DNA of 64,000 nucleotides from Schistocerca nitens (GCF_023898315.1 NC_064616.1:534397102-534461101), one strand, 5' to 3'; counted from the stretch's first letter, positions 47,694-58,649 are shown. The notes: generated from the letters alone by a model not told the origin. Numbers and translations are program-made.

Positions 47694-48222
47694 TGAACAC
47701 TACTTTACATCACAACAGACTTTGGTTTGAGTCATAGCTCAGGTCCGTCAATAAATGTGAGGCAACGGTTTGAATACCGTATTCTCATCACACTTTTATC
47801 AAACATCTACTTAATCAAACATAATCTATTCCTTAAACACACTTCACCACACCTTGTATCAGCACCATATGGTACATCGGCAAAAAATCCACTCCTAATA
47901 CTGCTTCCTCATCAAAAACTTCAGCACAACAACAAAAATTACAGCAAACTCATTCTCTCGATACTTAAATTCAACACCCACTTGGCCCTTTTTATTCTAC
48001 ACTCTATTCAAGGATTGTTCCTTTAACTTTTGTTCATTGCCAAGGTATAATTGGAAAGAATCCAGCCTTTCACACCTAATTCCCAGTAATCACAACACAT
48101 GACAAAACGCATCATCTACATCTGTTACAAGATCTAGTTTGAGTACTCACTTAATAGTACCCTCAGTTTCATCTACTAACACCTGCATCACAGCTTCAAA
48201 ATCTAGTATATCATTGCTGATG
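47694..48222. other. Non-coding stretch, possibly Penelope-like element 5' part
   Basis: AT-rich, without clear domains. The last 12-15 bases before the SINE duplication (attgctgatg) can be read as the IADE-type segment expected just upstream of the Penelope-like block at 54392. The rest could not be aligned by eye. Confidence 0.4.
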
Positions 48223-48287
48223 AGAGCAATCTGCGTCCTCCTGCTTAGCTGAGTGGTAACGTGCTCGCCTCCCACACAAGTGGGCCC
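48223..48287 (+). mobile_element. tRNA-Gly-like SINE (family C), left piece
   Basis: After a target duplication (agagcaatctgc, 48223-48234), this is a tRNA-like head with A box (tagctgagtgg) and an anticodon arm region gcctcccacacaagtggg. It is cut at about 48287, just before its B box. The missing B box and body are found 5.9 kb away at 54194-54391. Together they make one SINE interrupted by the LINE at 48288-54193. Confidence 0.85.
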
Positions 48288-48488
48288 GAGTACTTGGCTG
48301 GCTGCCCGCCTGGCAACACGTGTGCCGCTCGCTGTTGTGCGTCCCAGGTAGCCGAGGATTACCGGCCGCCGAGCCGTCGCCGCCCGACATTCTACCGCGC
48401 CGCGCCCGCCGCCTGCCGACCCCCGCGCCGCGCCAGCCGTAGCTGTTTCGTCGCCTTAACGTGAGCTTCAACGATTTGGTGAGTCAAA

Positions 48489-49805
48489 ATGACTACTTAC
48501 AACCGATCTAATACGACGCTGCAGTTGCAATTTGACCGGGAATTCGTTAGGCCAACGTCCTTTGAAATTGAGGATTGGATGTTTAGTGAACTGAGGATAG
48601 AGGAGGATGAACTTGAGGGACTGATGCTGGACTTCACAGTATACAGTCTTTTCATTAAATTAAAAACGCTCGTACGATGTGAAACCTTGGTGACCACCCA
48701 CGGTGGTATACGGAAATTCACGCACAGGGACGGTGCCGTGAGTGACGTAAAGATCTCGTACGCTGGCTACGGTGTGAGGCACTTGAAGGTCTACAATCTG
48801 CCTTTGGAAGTGCCGGACGAGGAAGTTGCACGATGTATCAGACTGTACGGAGAAGTTCTGTCGGTGAACCGCGAGTTCTGGGGAACGGGACACAGATACA
48901 AGGTCGACTCGGGCGTCAGGGCTGTGACGATGGTATTAAAGAAACACGTGCCATCTTTCGTGATAATTGGAGGGCACAGGGGAGTGGTGCAGTACAGTGG
49001 CCAGCCCCAGACGTGCTCCATATGCAACTCCACAGAGCATATGCGCGCAAACTGTCCAAGAAACAAACGACCGGCGCAACTGCCACGGCAACCGAATACG
49101 AATGCCGAGCAACAGAACATTACCGGCAGCTACGCCGGAGCTGTAGCTGGAGAAGCGCCACGTTTAAACGAAGAGCCGGTCGTAGCCGTAGCAGCCACAG
49201 GAGCGACAGCGGAAGCGGCAGCCCCGTTAGCCGCCGCCACGGAAAGCCCAGTGGCTCCCCCACCCCCTGCCGCCTTCCCGGCCCCGGCCGCCGCCAGCGC
49301 AAGTAGCGCGGGAGAGAAACGCCAGCTCAGCTCCGACTCGGAGGGCGAAGGCACAATGGAGTGCGAGGTGGCCGCAGCCCCCGCCCCCTCGCCTGCCGTC
49401 CGGCGGCAGAAGGTAGCGGAGGTCGACGCCCCCGTCCAGGAAGCAGCTGTGGCCAGCCAGACGGCCGGACCCAGCAGCAACACGCCACAAACGTTTAGTG
49501 AGATGCGCGAGGCCAGCATCAAGAAATCTGTTAACAAAATTGCGCGCATACTCAAAGAGTCGGACGACGAGAGGAAGGACACCAACACAGAGCGGCAAAA
49601 GCCGACAAAACCGAAAAGGAAAGGCGCCAGGAGGAGCCACGATAACGCAGAACGGATGGAGACATCTGATGGAGAATCATCAGACGCACCACCCGCAAAA
49701 ACCGTAACGCACACCAGTAAACCCGAGGACGTCGTCCTACGGCCTAACCGGCCACAGCACACACCCGACCCGCCCCAGCAAAGCGCCCGACGACCCTCGT
49801 TCTAA
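48489..49805 (+). CDS. LINE ORF1 protein with CCHC zinc knuckle
   Basis: A nucleic-acid-binding protein (438 aa) that would coat the LINE RNA. The N-terminal part (about residues 1-170) includes HLKVYNLPLEVPDEEVARC, an RRM-like segment. One zinc knuckle, CSICNSTEHMRANCP (C-X2-C-X4-H-X4-C, about residues 176-190), is intact. The C-terminal half is low-complexity, rich in alanine, proline, serine and charged residues. The ATG at 48489 is the first start of the open frame. The frame has no stop, so this ORF is intact. It ends with TAA directly joined to the ORF2 ATG (TAAATG). The coding DNA is much richer in GC than its surroundings. Confidence 0.9.
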   Translation: MTTYNRSNTTLQLQFDREFVRPTSFEIEDWMFSELRIEEDELEGLMLDFTVYSLFIKLKTLVRCETLVTTHGGIRKFTHRDGAVSDVKISYAGYGVRHLKVYNLPLEVPDEEVARCIRLYGEVLSVNREFWGTGHRYKVDSGVRAVTMVLKKHVPSFVIIGGHRGVVQYSGQPQTCSICNSTEHMRANCPRNKRPAQLPRQPNTNAEQQNITGSYAGAVAGEAPRLNEEPVVAVAATGATAEAAAPLAAATESPVAPPPPAAFPAPAAASASSAGEKRQLSSDSEGEGTMECEVAAAPAPSPAVRRQKVAEVDAPVQEAAVASQTAGPSSNTPQTFSEMREASIKKSVNKIARILKESDDERKDTNTERQKPTKPKRKGARRSHDNAERMETSDGESSDAPPAKTVTHTSKPEDVVLRPNRPQHTPDPPQQSARRPSF

Positions 49806-52800
49806 ATGCACAGTAAAACAACGCACACGATCATCTCATGCAATGTCAATAGAATGAGCTCTTCAGTTAAATTAGACGCCCTATCAGAATTCTTGCAGCA
49901 TAGAATCGCAGACGTAGTTCTCCTGCAGGAGGTGGTAACGACACAAATAGAAGAGGTACCCGGATACAAAGTTATCAGTAACATAGACCCCGAAACCCGA
50001 CGAGGGACAGCGATTATGATAAGAGAAGAAATAGAGACAGGGGAGCCAAAACTGATGGTAGATGGAAGCGGGATCGCAGTAGAAATATCAGGAACTGTGT
50101 TCATAAACATATACGCACCGTCGGGATCAGAAAAGAAGAGGGCGAGAGGACAATATTTCAACGAACGCATTTGCGAACTCCTCCCGCACAATGACACCAA
50201 CATTGTGCTAGGAGGAGATTTTAACTGCGTAGCTGCACCAGAAGATCAGATCCCGGTACCGAATCTATGCATGGAGCTGCAAGAGCTCATAAGGCGTCTA
50301 AAACTTGACGAATCGTGCCGTCTGCTCAACAAAGAGAACACAGAGTTCACTTTTCATTACAACAGGGGAAAAAGCAGATTAGACAGGGTGTACGTGAGCA
50401 GAGAGTTGGCCGCCTCTGTATCGCACGTAGAGGTCTGCCCAGTGATTTTCTCTGATCACTGCGCATACGAAACCAAAATCCACCTACCGAGAAGAAAGAC
50501 CGCTGGACAAAAGGCGAGATGGAAACTAAACGTCAAACACCTCAAAGACGAGAAACTACGGTCGGAAATCTCCGACACAGTAGGGAAATGCTCAGAAAGA
50601 CGTCACGCATACAACTCCACTATAGAGTGGTGGACAGAACTTGCCAAGCCAGCGATCAGAAGAGCACTGATCAGATACAGCGCGGAAAAAGCATACTGGA
50701 AGAAAAGCACAGCAGACTTCTACGCACTCTGTCTTAAGGACGCACTTAACGCCCCTGCTGACGACCCACAGTACCTGACGCGCGTGAGAAGATTAAAAGC
50801 ACGTCTGCTCAACATGAAACGGCAGCGAATGGAAGGCGTCATCGCTCGCAGTCAAACGCACGGCGTCATCGAGGATGAGCCTGCCACACTGACCGAAAAC
50901 GTGACGGAGGATGAGGTGAGAGCCATCCTCAAAGACAGCGCAAACGGCAGAGCACCAGGAGCCGACGGCATCCCCAAGGAATTCTACATCCAGCTCTGGG
51001 ACCAAGTAGGAAGACATCTGACAGAAATGGTGAACGAAATCCTAAATGGGACAGCAGTACCGGCCCTCTTTCTGGAAGGGACGGTAATCCTTCTCCCAAA
51101 AACACAGGCAGCGAAACACATCGAAGAGTTCAGGCCCATAACTTTGCTGAATGCAGATTACAAGATTGCCGCGAAATGCCTCGCAAATAACATCAAGACT
51201 GCGTTAATGAAGGCGATCAGCCCGTGGCAAACGTGTGCAGTGCTCGGCAGGAGCTTATTCGACGCCGCCTGCGCATACAGAGACGTGATTGCACACGCCG
51301 CCACCAGCAGAACGACCGCAGCAATAATTTCTGTTGACTTCCACAAGGCTTTCGACAGGATCAGCCACCGATATCTCCTGCAAACGTTAACCAAACTCGG
51401 ATTCGGACAAAAATTCACCGACATTATAAGAAACTTTCTAAAGAACGCCACATCGATAATAACTGTAAATGGATGGACAACAAAAAGTTTAAAACTAGGC
51501 AAGTCAGTAAGGCAAGGCTGCCCGTTGTCCATGGCCCTCTTCGCGGCAGCGCTTGACCCACTGCTACGTAAACTGGCTGCAAGCCTGCACGGTTACCAAA
51601 TCGGGCAGCAGAAGGTCACATGCATGGCCTACGCCGACGATGTGGGAATCTTTGTCAACAACGAGCAGGAGATAGACGAAATAGAACCGATAATCAAAAC
51701 ATTTCAAAACGCATCGGGAGCAAGGGTCAATCCCAGAAAAACCATGCTGCTCCCCATTGGCAACGGAAGTCTGACCATCAACAGGGAGTGGTATCGAGTA
51801 ACCGAGACCCACAAAACACTAGGGATACTCATCCAAAAATGCCCACTAAAGATGGCGACACAGAACTGGCGAACAACCCTACATACAATACGAGGGCTCG
51901 CCAGGACTCACTCGAGTAGACATCTAACATTAGGACAAAAAGCAGAATTGATCAACACAACGATCCTGTCGAAAGCCTGGTACGTGGCACAGATATTGAG
52001 TGCACCAACAGAAATCGCACGAGCGATACAAGGAGCCGTCCACTACCTGCTGTGGAGGCGGGAGATATTCAAAGTATCGCAGGCGACGTGCTCACTGAAG
52101 AAGGAGGAAGGAGGGCTGGGGCTGATGGACGTCAGGACAAAGTGTGCTGCGCTGCTGCTCCACAGAGCAATCCAAATGGAGGGAAAGAACAAAGACAGTA
52201 TCACGGCCAGCCTAATAATCACCTACAGGCCACAATCAGAAGAAGCGCCAGTAGATACCAGTCACATACCGTTTAAGATGCGTCACATCAGGTAACTGAT
52301 CCTCGATAAGAGCTACGCACTGCCCACTGTAACAAACCCGCAGCTAAGGACGGCGAAAAACATCTACGGCGCACTAAGAGGGCAAACACACAGAACAAGA
52401 ATCGAGATAAAATCTCCAGACCACGACTGGCCAGTCGTCTGGAGAAATATCTCAGAAAAAGCAATACCGGAGCACGCCCGATCTACGTGGTACAAAGTAG
52501 TGCACAACACCGTACCGACCAACGAGAGACTGGCGCGAATCCGGATAAAAGAATCGCCCAATTGTGAAACGTGCAACGAAAAGGACACTGTAGAGCACCG
52601 TTTCCTATGCAGGGCAACCAGCAACGTATGGGAGACAAGCAAGAAGATAATAGCCCACATGAACAGAAGCGACCCAAGAAACATCCAAGTCATGGCTCTC
52701 ACCGTCCCTGACGCGAAACCGTTCCCTAGGCCAAAACGAACGGCCACGATGTGGATACTCGCCATGACTGCACACGCAGTCATTGCCAAAAAGCAGTCAG

Positions 52801-52940
52801 ACAGCGTGCAGTTCCTCACGGACTTGTGGGAAGAGCACAAGAGGGCAAAACAACGCGCTACATATCGTCAGACTTTCCACAACTTCCTGGAGATCCCGCT
52901 GACCGCCGCCTTCAGGGACGCTCTGTCTGCCGCCACGTGA
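49806..52940 (+). pseudogene. LINE ORF2 (endonuclease and RT), one nonsense codon
   Basis: The frame is 1044 codons long, broken only by TAA at 52293-52295. The endonuclease (about residues 1-225) shows SCNVN, E42 in LLQEV, GGDFN (136-140) and SDH (216-218). The RT has APGADGIPKEF, FRPITLLNADYKIAAK, SVDFHKAFDRI (motif A, D511), QGCPLSMALFAAALDP (motif B) and YADD (609-612, motif C). After the stop the same frame continues with a C-terminal segment, CETCNEKDTVEHRFLC (C-X2-C-X7-H-X4-C). The enzyme would nick DNA and copy the LINE RNA at the nick. The stop leaves EN and RT whole but removes the C-terminal motif. Confidence 0.9.
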
Positions 52941-52973
52941 CGTGTCCGCCACCGCCGTTGTCGTCGCCGTCGC

Positions 52974-53004
<31 letters not shown>

Positions 53005-54193
53005 CACCGCAACAACCCCCCCCCCCCGCCCCTGTCGCAGTCGCAGATGTCCTCCCACATCCCAAAAGCACCAACAGTGATACGTGTGTTAAAGTGGTAA
53101 AGTGTTTCTTTTTTTTTATGTGACAGTGAAAAGTGATTGAACACGTAACAGTTTCCAATATAGTGTCAATATAACAATAGCTCCGAGTGTCCTTTTGTCT
53201 TTTGTGTTTTGTGCTTTTTTTTGTTTTCTACCTTCCATCGTGTGCAATCGAGAGGTGTGCGTAACTGTGAGTACCACAAAACTATTACAGGTCTATCAGT
53301 ACAACAAACTAGTGACTCACATGCTTAAATATGTCTGTCCTTCCACCACGAATAGTTTCCTCCTTTCAGTCTTCCTTACTCTCACGCACCGCCTATAATA
53401 AACTAGCTCTAAAATTGCACTATATAATGTTTCCTAGTGTATTGCTCTTTGCTCAATCGAAAACAATAGGTTTAATAATTCGCTAAAATAGTAATGTCCT
53501 TTTTCTTTTGTCATGGATTGTTTAATATGTTAATATGGTTTTTCATGAGTGTTTCCCCTTGGGATACCACTTAACTCATCAAACAAGAGCTGACAACTGA
53601 TACACTCGTTAATATTTCTATCAAACTGATTTCATGCCTAGTGCATGTCCCACTAAGTTCTCGTTCTTCAAGACCCAACGTAAAATGCCTGCCCCTTGCT
53701 TTCTAACACAAGATTTAATAAGAAGATAGTAATAACTCAACATTATTTTAAAATGAATAGAGCACATCCATAACTCAAAATATCTACAAAACAATACCAT
53801 AACTAGTAATAAGTAAAATTCCATAGAATAACTTTTCTTTTTTTTTCTTATATACTAATTATTCTCTGTAAATAACTAGATCGTACAATCAATGCTTATT
53901 CCAAATTCACTCTGCCATACGTACAAATGTAGCGTACAAAGACTCAGAAAAGCTAAATTACTAAACTACAACAATAAACGGTGCAAGAAACAACTAAAAA
54001 ACTCTGACTGACAGACTCTCGAAAAAAATATTAATAAAAAAAAACACCAAATGAAATCATTACCTGGACAGTACAGTAACAGAAAAATAAAAGCAAAGAA
54101 TGGATTGTCTCGTCTTTACAAGTAAAATTTAAACTGTATTTGTAAAACGAAATTGTTATTTTGTAAATAAAAGTCTATATACGTTAAAAAAAA
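52941..54193 (+). other. Long 3' untranslated region of the LINE
   Basis: It starts with a GCC-type repeat and a poly-C patch (52941-53030), followed by AT-rich DNA. AATAAA near 54165 lies about 20 bases before the terminal A run. No coding frame is seen. Confidence 0.7.
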
Positions 54194-54391
54194 CGGTTCG
54201 ATTCCTGGCCGGGTTCCAGATTTTCTCCGCTCGTGGACTGGGTGTTGTGTTGTCCTCATCATCATTTCATCATCATCGCCAGGTCCAAGTCGCCCAACTT
54301 GGCGTCGAATGAAATAACACTTGCACTTGGCGGCCGAACTTCGCCAAATAGGGGCGTCCCGGCCAACGATGCCATACGCTCATTTCCATTT
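54194..54391 (+). mobile_element. tRNA-Gly-like SINE (family C), right piece
   Basis: It begins exactly with the B box (ggttcgattcc) missing from the piece at 48223, and then the SINE body (gggtgttgtgttgtcctcat, then ggcgtcgaatgaaataa) to a tail ending ctcatttccatt. The second target duplication, agagcagtctgc (54392-54403), matches that at 48223-48234 with one mismatch. This proves both pieces belong to one SINE insertion. Confidence 0.9.
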
Positions 54392-54850
54392 AGAGCAGTC
54401 TGCAGGATGAACTCTTACACTTAAAGAGAGTTTTTGAAGTCAACAGGAATGCTCCACAATGGATATGTGAGCCACTACAAATGAAACTGAAGGTGGTCAT
54501 ACGCAAAGCAGAAGAAGACCCAGAAAGATATAAATTTATGGCTTTCCTGCCGTATGTGGGAAGCGTATTGTCAAAAACAGGACAGATCATCAACAATCAT
54601 AAAGTAAAAGTGATTTTTCGTCCTCCACCAAAGACAGCAGTATTCTTGGATTCTGTTAAATATGGCTCAGAAGGCAGGGGTTTACAAGATCCCCTGGGAA
54701 TGTGGCCTCTGAGACGTCGGACAGACGATTCATACAGTCCATGAAACATGTATAGAACACTGCAGGTACACCAGCCTGTTAACAGCCAACTAAATCGGCT
54801 GCAGCACAGCACCGTGTTGTTACTAGTCAGTCCACGTCGCATAAAAACCT
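54392..54850 (+). pseudogene. Penelope-like element fragment (RT end and GIY-YIG start)
   Basis: From 54394 the frame reads SSLQDELLHLKRVFEVN and then, after a shift, FMAFLPYVGSVLSKTG and VKVIFRPPPKTAVFLDSVK, the linker after the RT in Penelope-like elements. A second frame from about 54675 gives KAGVYKIPWECG and then VGQT, the start of a GIY-YIG endonuclease. The usual tyrosine before VGQT is replaced by a stop codon and aspartate. The SINE and LINE at 48223-54391 sit inside this element. Frame changes and stops show it is dead. The remainder (RT core) is not visible. Confidence 0.75.
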
Positions 54851-55009
54851 CGAATTAACCGTCTGCGTCATATTTCTGGGACTTGGTGGTAAAAGAGGAA
54901 ATTGAAATTCGCTTGGCGACTAATTTAATTAACAGAGATTGCGGCTTCAGCTTGGATAAGTCACGGAATTGGGCGCTTTCTATAATAAACTTACTAAGAC
55001 GTCGCGACA

Positions 55010-56440
55010 GTGCAGCTTAGAGTCTCACATTGTCATCCCAGCATGAGTCAGTTTAGATTTCAAATGGGTATTTCAACTGAACACGCCGTATTCGCATTTT
55101 TCAACGAACCCCTCGAATCGATAAGCAATAAAATGTCACCAATTGCACTCTTTTGTGATCTGTCTAAAGTATTCGACAGTGTAGATCACAAAATTCTAAA
55201 GGCTGAGCACTATGATTTGTATGGTAAAGCAGGGATGTGGCTTGAATCACACCTGTATGATAGAAGGCAGAAGGTAGTATTGGATGATTCAGGAATGGAA
55301 CCTGCCTGTTCTGACTAGAGGACAGTGAAACGTGCAGTACCACAGGGCTCAGTGCTTGGCCCCTAACTTTTCCTAACTTTATCAATGTTCTGCCATGGCG
55401 TATGCCACAAAAAGCACATTTCATCCTACTTGCAGACAACAAAACCCTTATGATGGGAAAATAACAAACTGCAGTCTAGAGAAGTATGTGACCACTATAG
55501 TCAAAGAAGATTTAGATTGGTTCCCTTCAAATGCTCTGTCCCTCAACGTTAACTAGACTCAGTTCATCCAGTTTCAAACAACAAACAAAAAATTGTAAAA
55601 TATTAAAATAAAATGTGGTGACAAAGAAATTATGAAAATTTAGTCTTCCATATTTCTGGGATTATATATTAACACCTCATCATTGATCTATGTAAAAGAC
55701 TGAATTCAGCAGCATTTGCTGTTCGCTCAATTTCTACTCTTTATGACTTGGAAACAAAGCAGCATACTTTGGATATTTCCAGTCACTTACGACATATGGC
55801 ATCACTCACTCTGTCTTGTGACTAGAACCTCCCGTCGGGTAGACCGTTCGCCGTGTGTAAATCTTTCGATTTTACGTCACTTCGGCGACTGGTGCGTCGA
55901 TGAGGAAGAAATGATGATGATTAGGACAACACAACACCCAGTCCCTGAGCGGAGAAAATTTCCGACCCAGCAGGGAATCGAACCCGGGCCCTTAGGATTG
56001 ACGTAATGTCGCGCTGACCACTCAGCTACCGGGAGCAGACATATGGCATCATATTCTAGGAAAACCAGTCACAAGCAAACAAAGTCTCCATTACAATGAA
56101 GACAGTCATCAGAACTATGGGTAGAGTGCGCCCTGTATGCTCTTGCAGAAATTTATTCAAAAAACTAGGAATCCTCACTATGCCATGCCAATACATTTTT
56201 TCAGTAATGTGCTTTGTCAACAATAATCATTTCGTTTACAAAACGAACAGTGAATATCATAATAATGATACAGTAGAAGTAAACATGATCTTCAGAAAGA
56301 TATAAAAAATCTCAGCATGATACAGAAAGGAGTACATTATTCAAGCATAAAAGTATTGAATAAACTTCCAGTTCATGTTAAATCAGTCATTGAGAATAAG
56401 ACTAAACTAAAAAAAAAAAAAAACTAAAACTTTATCTTTT
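55010..56440 (+). pseudogene. LINE reverse transcriptase pseudogene
   Basis: The frame has SQFRFQMGISTEHAVFAFF and IALFCDLSKVFDSVDHKIL (motif A, with its catalytic aspartate). After a stop near 55316 comes TVKRAVPQGSVLGP (motif B). Near 55425-55440 it reads ILLADN where FADD (motif C) is expected, so a catalytic aspartate is lost. The C-terminal part, after the nested SINE, reads SCRNLFKKLGILTMPCQYIF and NKLPVHVKSVIENKTKLKK, typical of LINE proteins of this sort. An A run at 56410-56424 is part of the coding relic. Confidence 0.75.
55805..56037 (-). mobile_element. tRNA-derived SINE, family D, nested in LINE
   Basis: The minus-strand head at the right has an A box (tagctgagtgg) and B box (ggttcgattcc); the plus strand shows gggaatcgaacccggg. 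The body shares the gggtgttgtgttgtccta word with family C. Perfect 14-bp target duplications, gacatatggcatca, are at 55791-55804 and 56038-56051. Confidence 0.95.
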
Positions 56441-57001
56441 AAATAGTTCTTTACATTCTTTATAGGAATTTCTTCACACTGTGTAATAACTAGTGAAACG
56501 TGTTTAATTCCTATAAGAAATGATGACGTAGCACTAATATATCAACTGTTGACAGATTTCTTTTTATACGAATTAGAATGTAATCCTTATAATTTGTTTG
56601 TAAAATCAACATTACTACTATAGCCTGCATTGTTATTTGAACACTTGAAACTCATGTATCTGTTTACATATTATTTAGATTGCAACTCTCATTAACATTT
56701 ACGTATGATTTTTACTGTACTAGTCCAACATGTTGTACAGCCTTGTGACACATTCGCAATAAGAATCCATGGAACACGAAAATCGATGAAATGAAATAAA
56801 TGAATCAGATGTGAAGCCTAGAAAGTCACAACACTTCCAAGGAATTAATCCAGGATTCACCAACATTTTCCACACAAACGAAGGTTAGCTTTACCAGTTC
56901 ACACAATAATTTCAGTTTGCATACCATCTACCAAACAAAGAAATATCAGCGTACCCACATAACTTTGCAAGCACACTGGAATGTTACTGCTCCCATTATA
57001 T

Positions 57002-57320
57002 TGTGACATAGAGGTAGGTGTAAGTAGATGAATGACGAACACTAACTTCACTTAACGAAGGTTTATTCAGAATTTGCACACACAAGAAAGCGGAGCGAAC
57101 TGCCTCCGGCCAGAACACATGCAGTATATATACAGCTACAGAACATTCCAGTACAATGATTCTAGGCATTTGTGGATACTTCTAGAATGTACTCGAAACG
57201 AATATAGAAATTAAAATGTTTCAGTCCATGTCAGTTTTGGACTCACCACCCTGCAAGCAACAATCTAGTACCATAACCACTACCCTATGCGGTCTGCGCT
57301 ACTCGGTTTCTTCTGCGCCA
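57002..57320 (-). repeat. 3' LTR of the gypsy element
   Basis: Homologous over its full length to 62527-62845, with about 46 differences by hand count. It includes a tatatatac TATA-like word near 57125. On the inner side a modest purine stretch may be the polypurine tract. Confidence 0.9.
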
Positions 57321-57353
57321 TTGCTTCGTCCTTAAGAGAACAGCGTCTCTCTG

Positions 57354-58627
57354 TTACGTCCTCCTAGTCCGGGAACGAGTCATCGGTCCTGCATACTCCG
57401 ACTCCAGATGACTGATGTTCATCCTCGCGGTGATCTTCTTAGAACTTCCCTTGCCGCTAAGTTCTTCGGTACCTTTCCGCTTGTTGCCTGTCGCTGTAGC
57501 TTCGATTTTACCCTGGGTTGCAGGATCCTTAAAGGGCTTCATTCGAAGGAAGTGGACCGTGTCTCTGATCTTTCTTCGTCTTGTGTAGGAGTAGAAATCT
57601 TCAACTTCATAAGTAACATCAGACAATTGTCTTACAACCTTATAATGTCCAAAGTAGCGCCTGAGGAGCTTCTCAGAGAGACCAACCTTCCGAACACGAG
57701 TGAAGATCCAGACGAGGTCACCAGGCTGCTAGACAACAGGGCGGTGGCTCGCGTCATACCTTCGGCGATCGTTTTCTTGAGTCTGCAGAGTGCAGAGTCG
57801 AGCTAAGTGCCGAGCTTCCTCAGCTCTGCTTAACACCTGGTCGATGAAGTCGTCGTCCACGTCATCAGGATGTAACGGAAACACACTGTCCATCGTCGTA
57901 GCCACCTGACGCCCATGCACCAGGAAAAATGGCCTAAATCCAGTGGTGTCTTGTTTGACGTTGTTGTAGGCAAACGTCACGAAAGGTAGCACCTCATCCC
58001 AGTTGCTCTGCTCAACACTGGCGAACATTGACAACATGTCGGCCAAGGTCTTATTAAGGCGTTCAGTAAGCCCGTTAGTTTGCGGATGGTAGGCAGTCGT
58101 CATGTGATGAGTAATGTTGCACCGACGGGTTATCTCTATCACAAGATTCGATTGAAAAACTTTCCCTCAATCTGTAATTAACGACCTAGCGGCACTGTCT
58201 TTTAATACAACGTCTTCTACGATGAACTTCGCAACCTCGAATGCTTCGGCTGATTTCACGGCTTTTGTAATGGCACAGTGCGTCAGATAATCAGTGGCAA
58301 CAATAATCCATCCACTAGCAGATGTTGGAAGTCGCCGAGGAGGTCAATCCCAACACGCTGGAAAGGCGTGTAGGCTGGTGGAATTGGTATGAGTCGGACA
58401 AGTGGTTTCTGAGGAACTGCTTTTCTCCTCTGGTACTCTCGAGAGTGTGACACATAGTGACGAACATACCTAAATAAATCTGGCCAGAAAAATCTCTTGC
58501 GGATCCTTTCGTATGTCTTAATAAATACTAAATTTCCGGCTTCAGGTGTGTCATGGAATTTCTCTAGAACGTCTAAGCGCATGTGTTTAGGAATCACTGG
58601 TAGCCACCTCTTTCCAAACGGATCCAA
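57354..58627 (-). pseudogene. Gypsy integrase pseudogene
   Basis: From right to left it shows a zinc-binding segment with HMRLDVLEKFHDTPEAGN (58283-58627), the core start VGIDLLGDF, and the core end with YHPQTNGLTERLNKTL (57729-58142) that holds the catalytic glutamate. The C-terminal region has QPGDLVWIF and YEVEDFYSYTRRRKI (57354-57720). The enzyme would join element cDNA to host DNA. A stop separates HRPVV from QPGDLV near 57730, and the segment with the first two catalytic aspartates (58143-58283) is shifted, so it is inactive. Confidence 0.85.
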
Positions 58628-58649
58628 GTCTTTCTTGCAAAGTAATCCA

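Larger units (their letters stand above)
48288..54193 (+). mobile_element. Nearly intact Tx1/L1-type LINE inserted in a SINE
   Basis: The element is about 5.9 kb. It has a GC-rich 5' leader (48288-48488), ORF1 (48489-49805), ORF2 (49806-52940 with one stop codon), a 3' untranslated region of about 1.25 kb, an AATAAA near 54165 and a short A run at the end (54186-54193). ORF1 has a zinc knuckle and RNA-binding-like region. ORF2 has APE endonuclease, RT and a C-terminal cysteine-histidine motif. The RPITLLN-DYKI-AK block and the ORF1 form resemble Tx1 and L1 group elements; the clade assignment is by eye. Both flanks are the two halves of one tRNA-like SINE. Confidence 0.9.
54950..56807 (+). 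mobile_element. LINE relic with RT, interrupted by a SINE
   Basis: A non-LTR element on the plus strand. The RT begins near 55010 and the C-terminal domain runs to about 56450. The 3' end shows catggaacacg followed by gaaatgaaataaatgaat-type repeats near 56807. A SINE is inserted at 55805-56037. Stops and small shifts occur throughout. The clade was not settled (L2/CR1/Jockey-like). Confidence 0.7.

Noticed and set aside
49120..49762. 210-codon minus-strand ORF
   Set aside because: A shadow of the GC-rich, alanine-rich tail of LINE ORF1; no domain of its own.
52751..53158. Arginine/proline-rich ORFs on both strands
   Set aside because: They read through the GCC and poly-C repeats after LINE ORF2 and overlap its end in other frames.
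55960..56037. Possible tRNA gene on the minus strand
   Set aside because: It is the head of the family D SINE; the ends do not pair as an acceptor stem.
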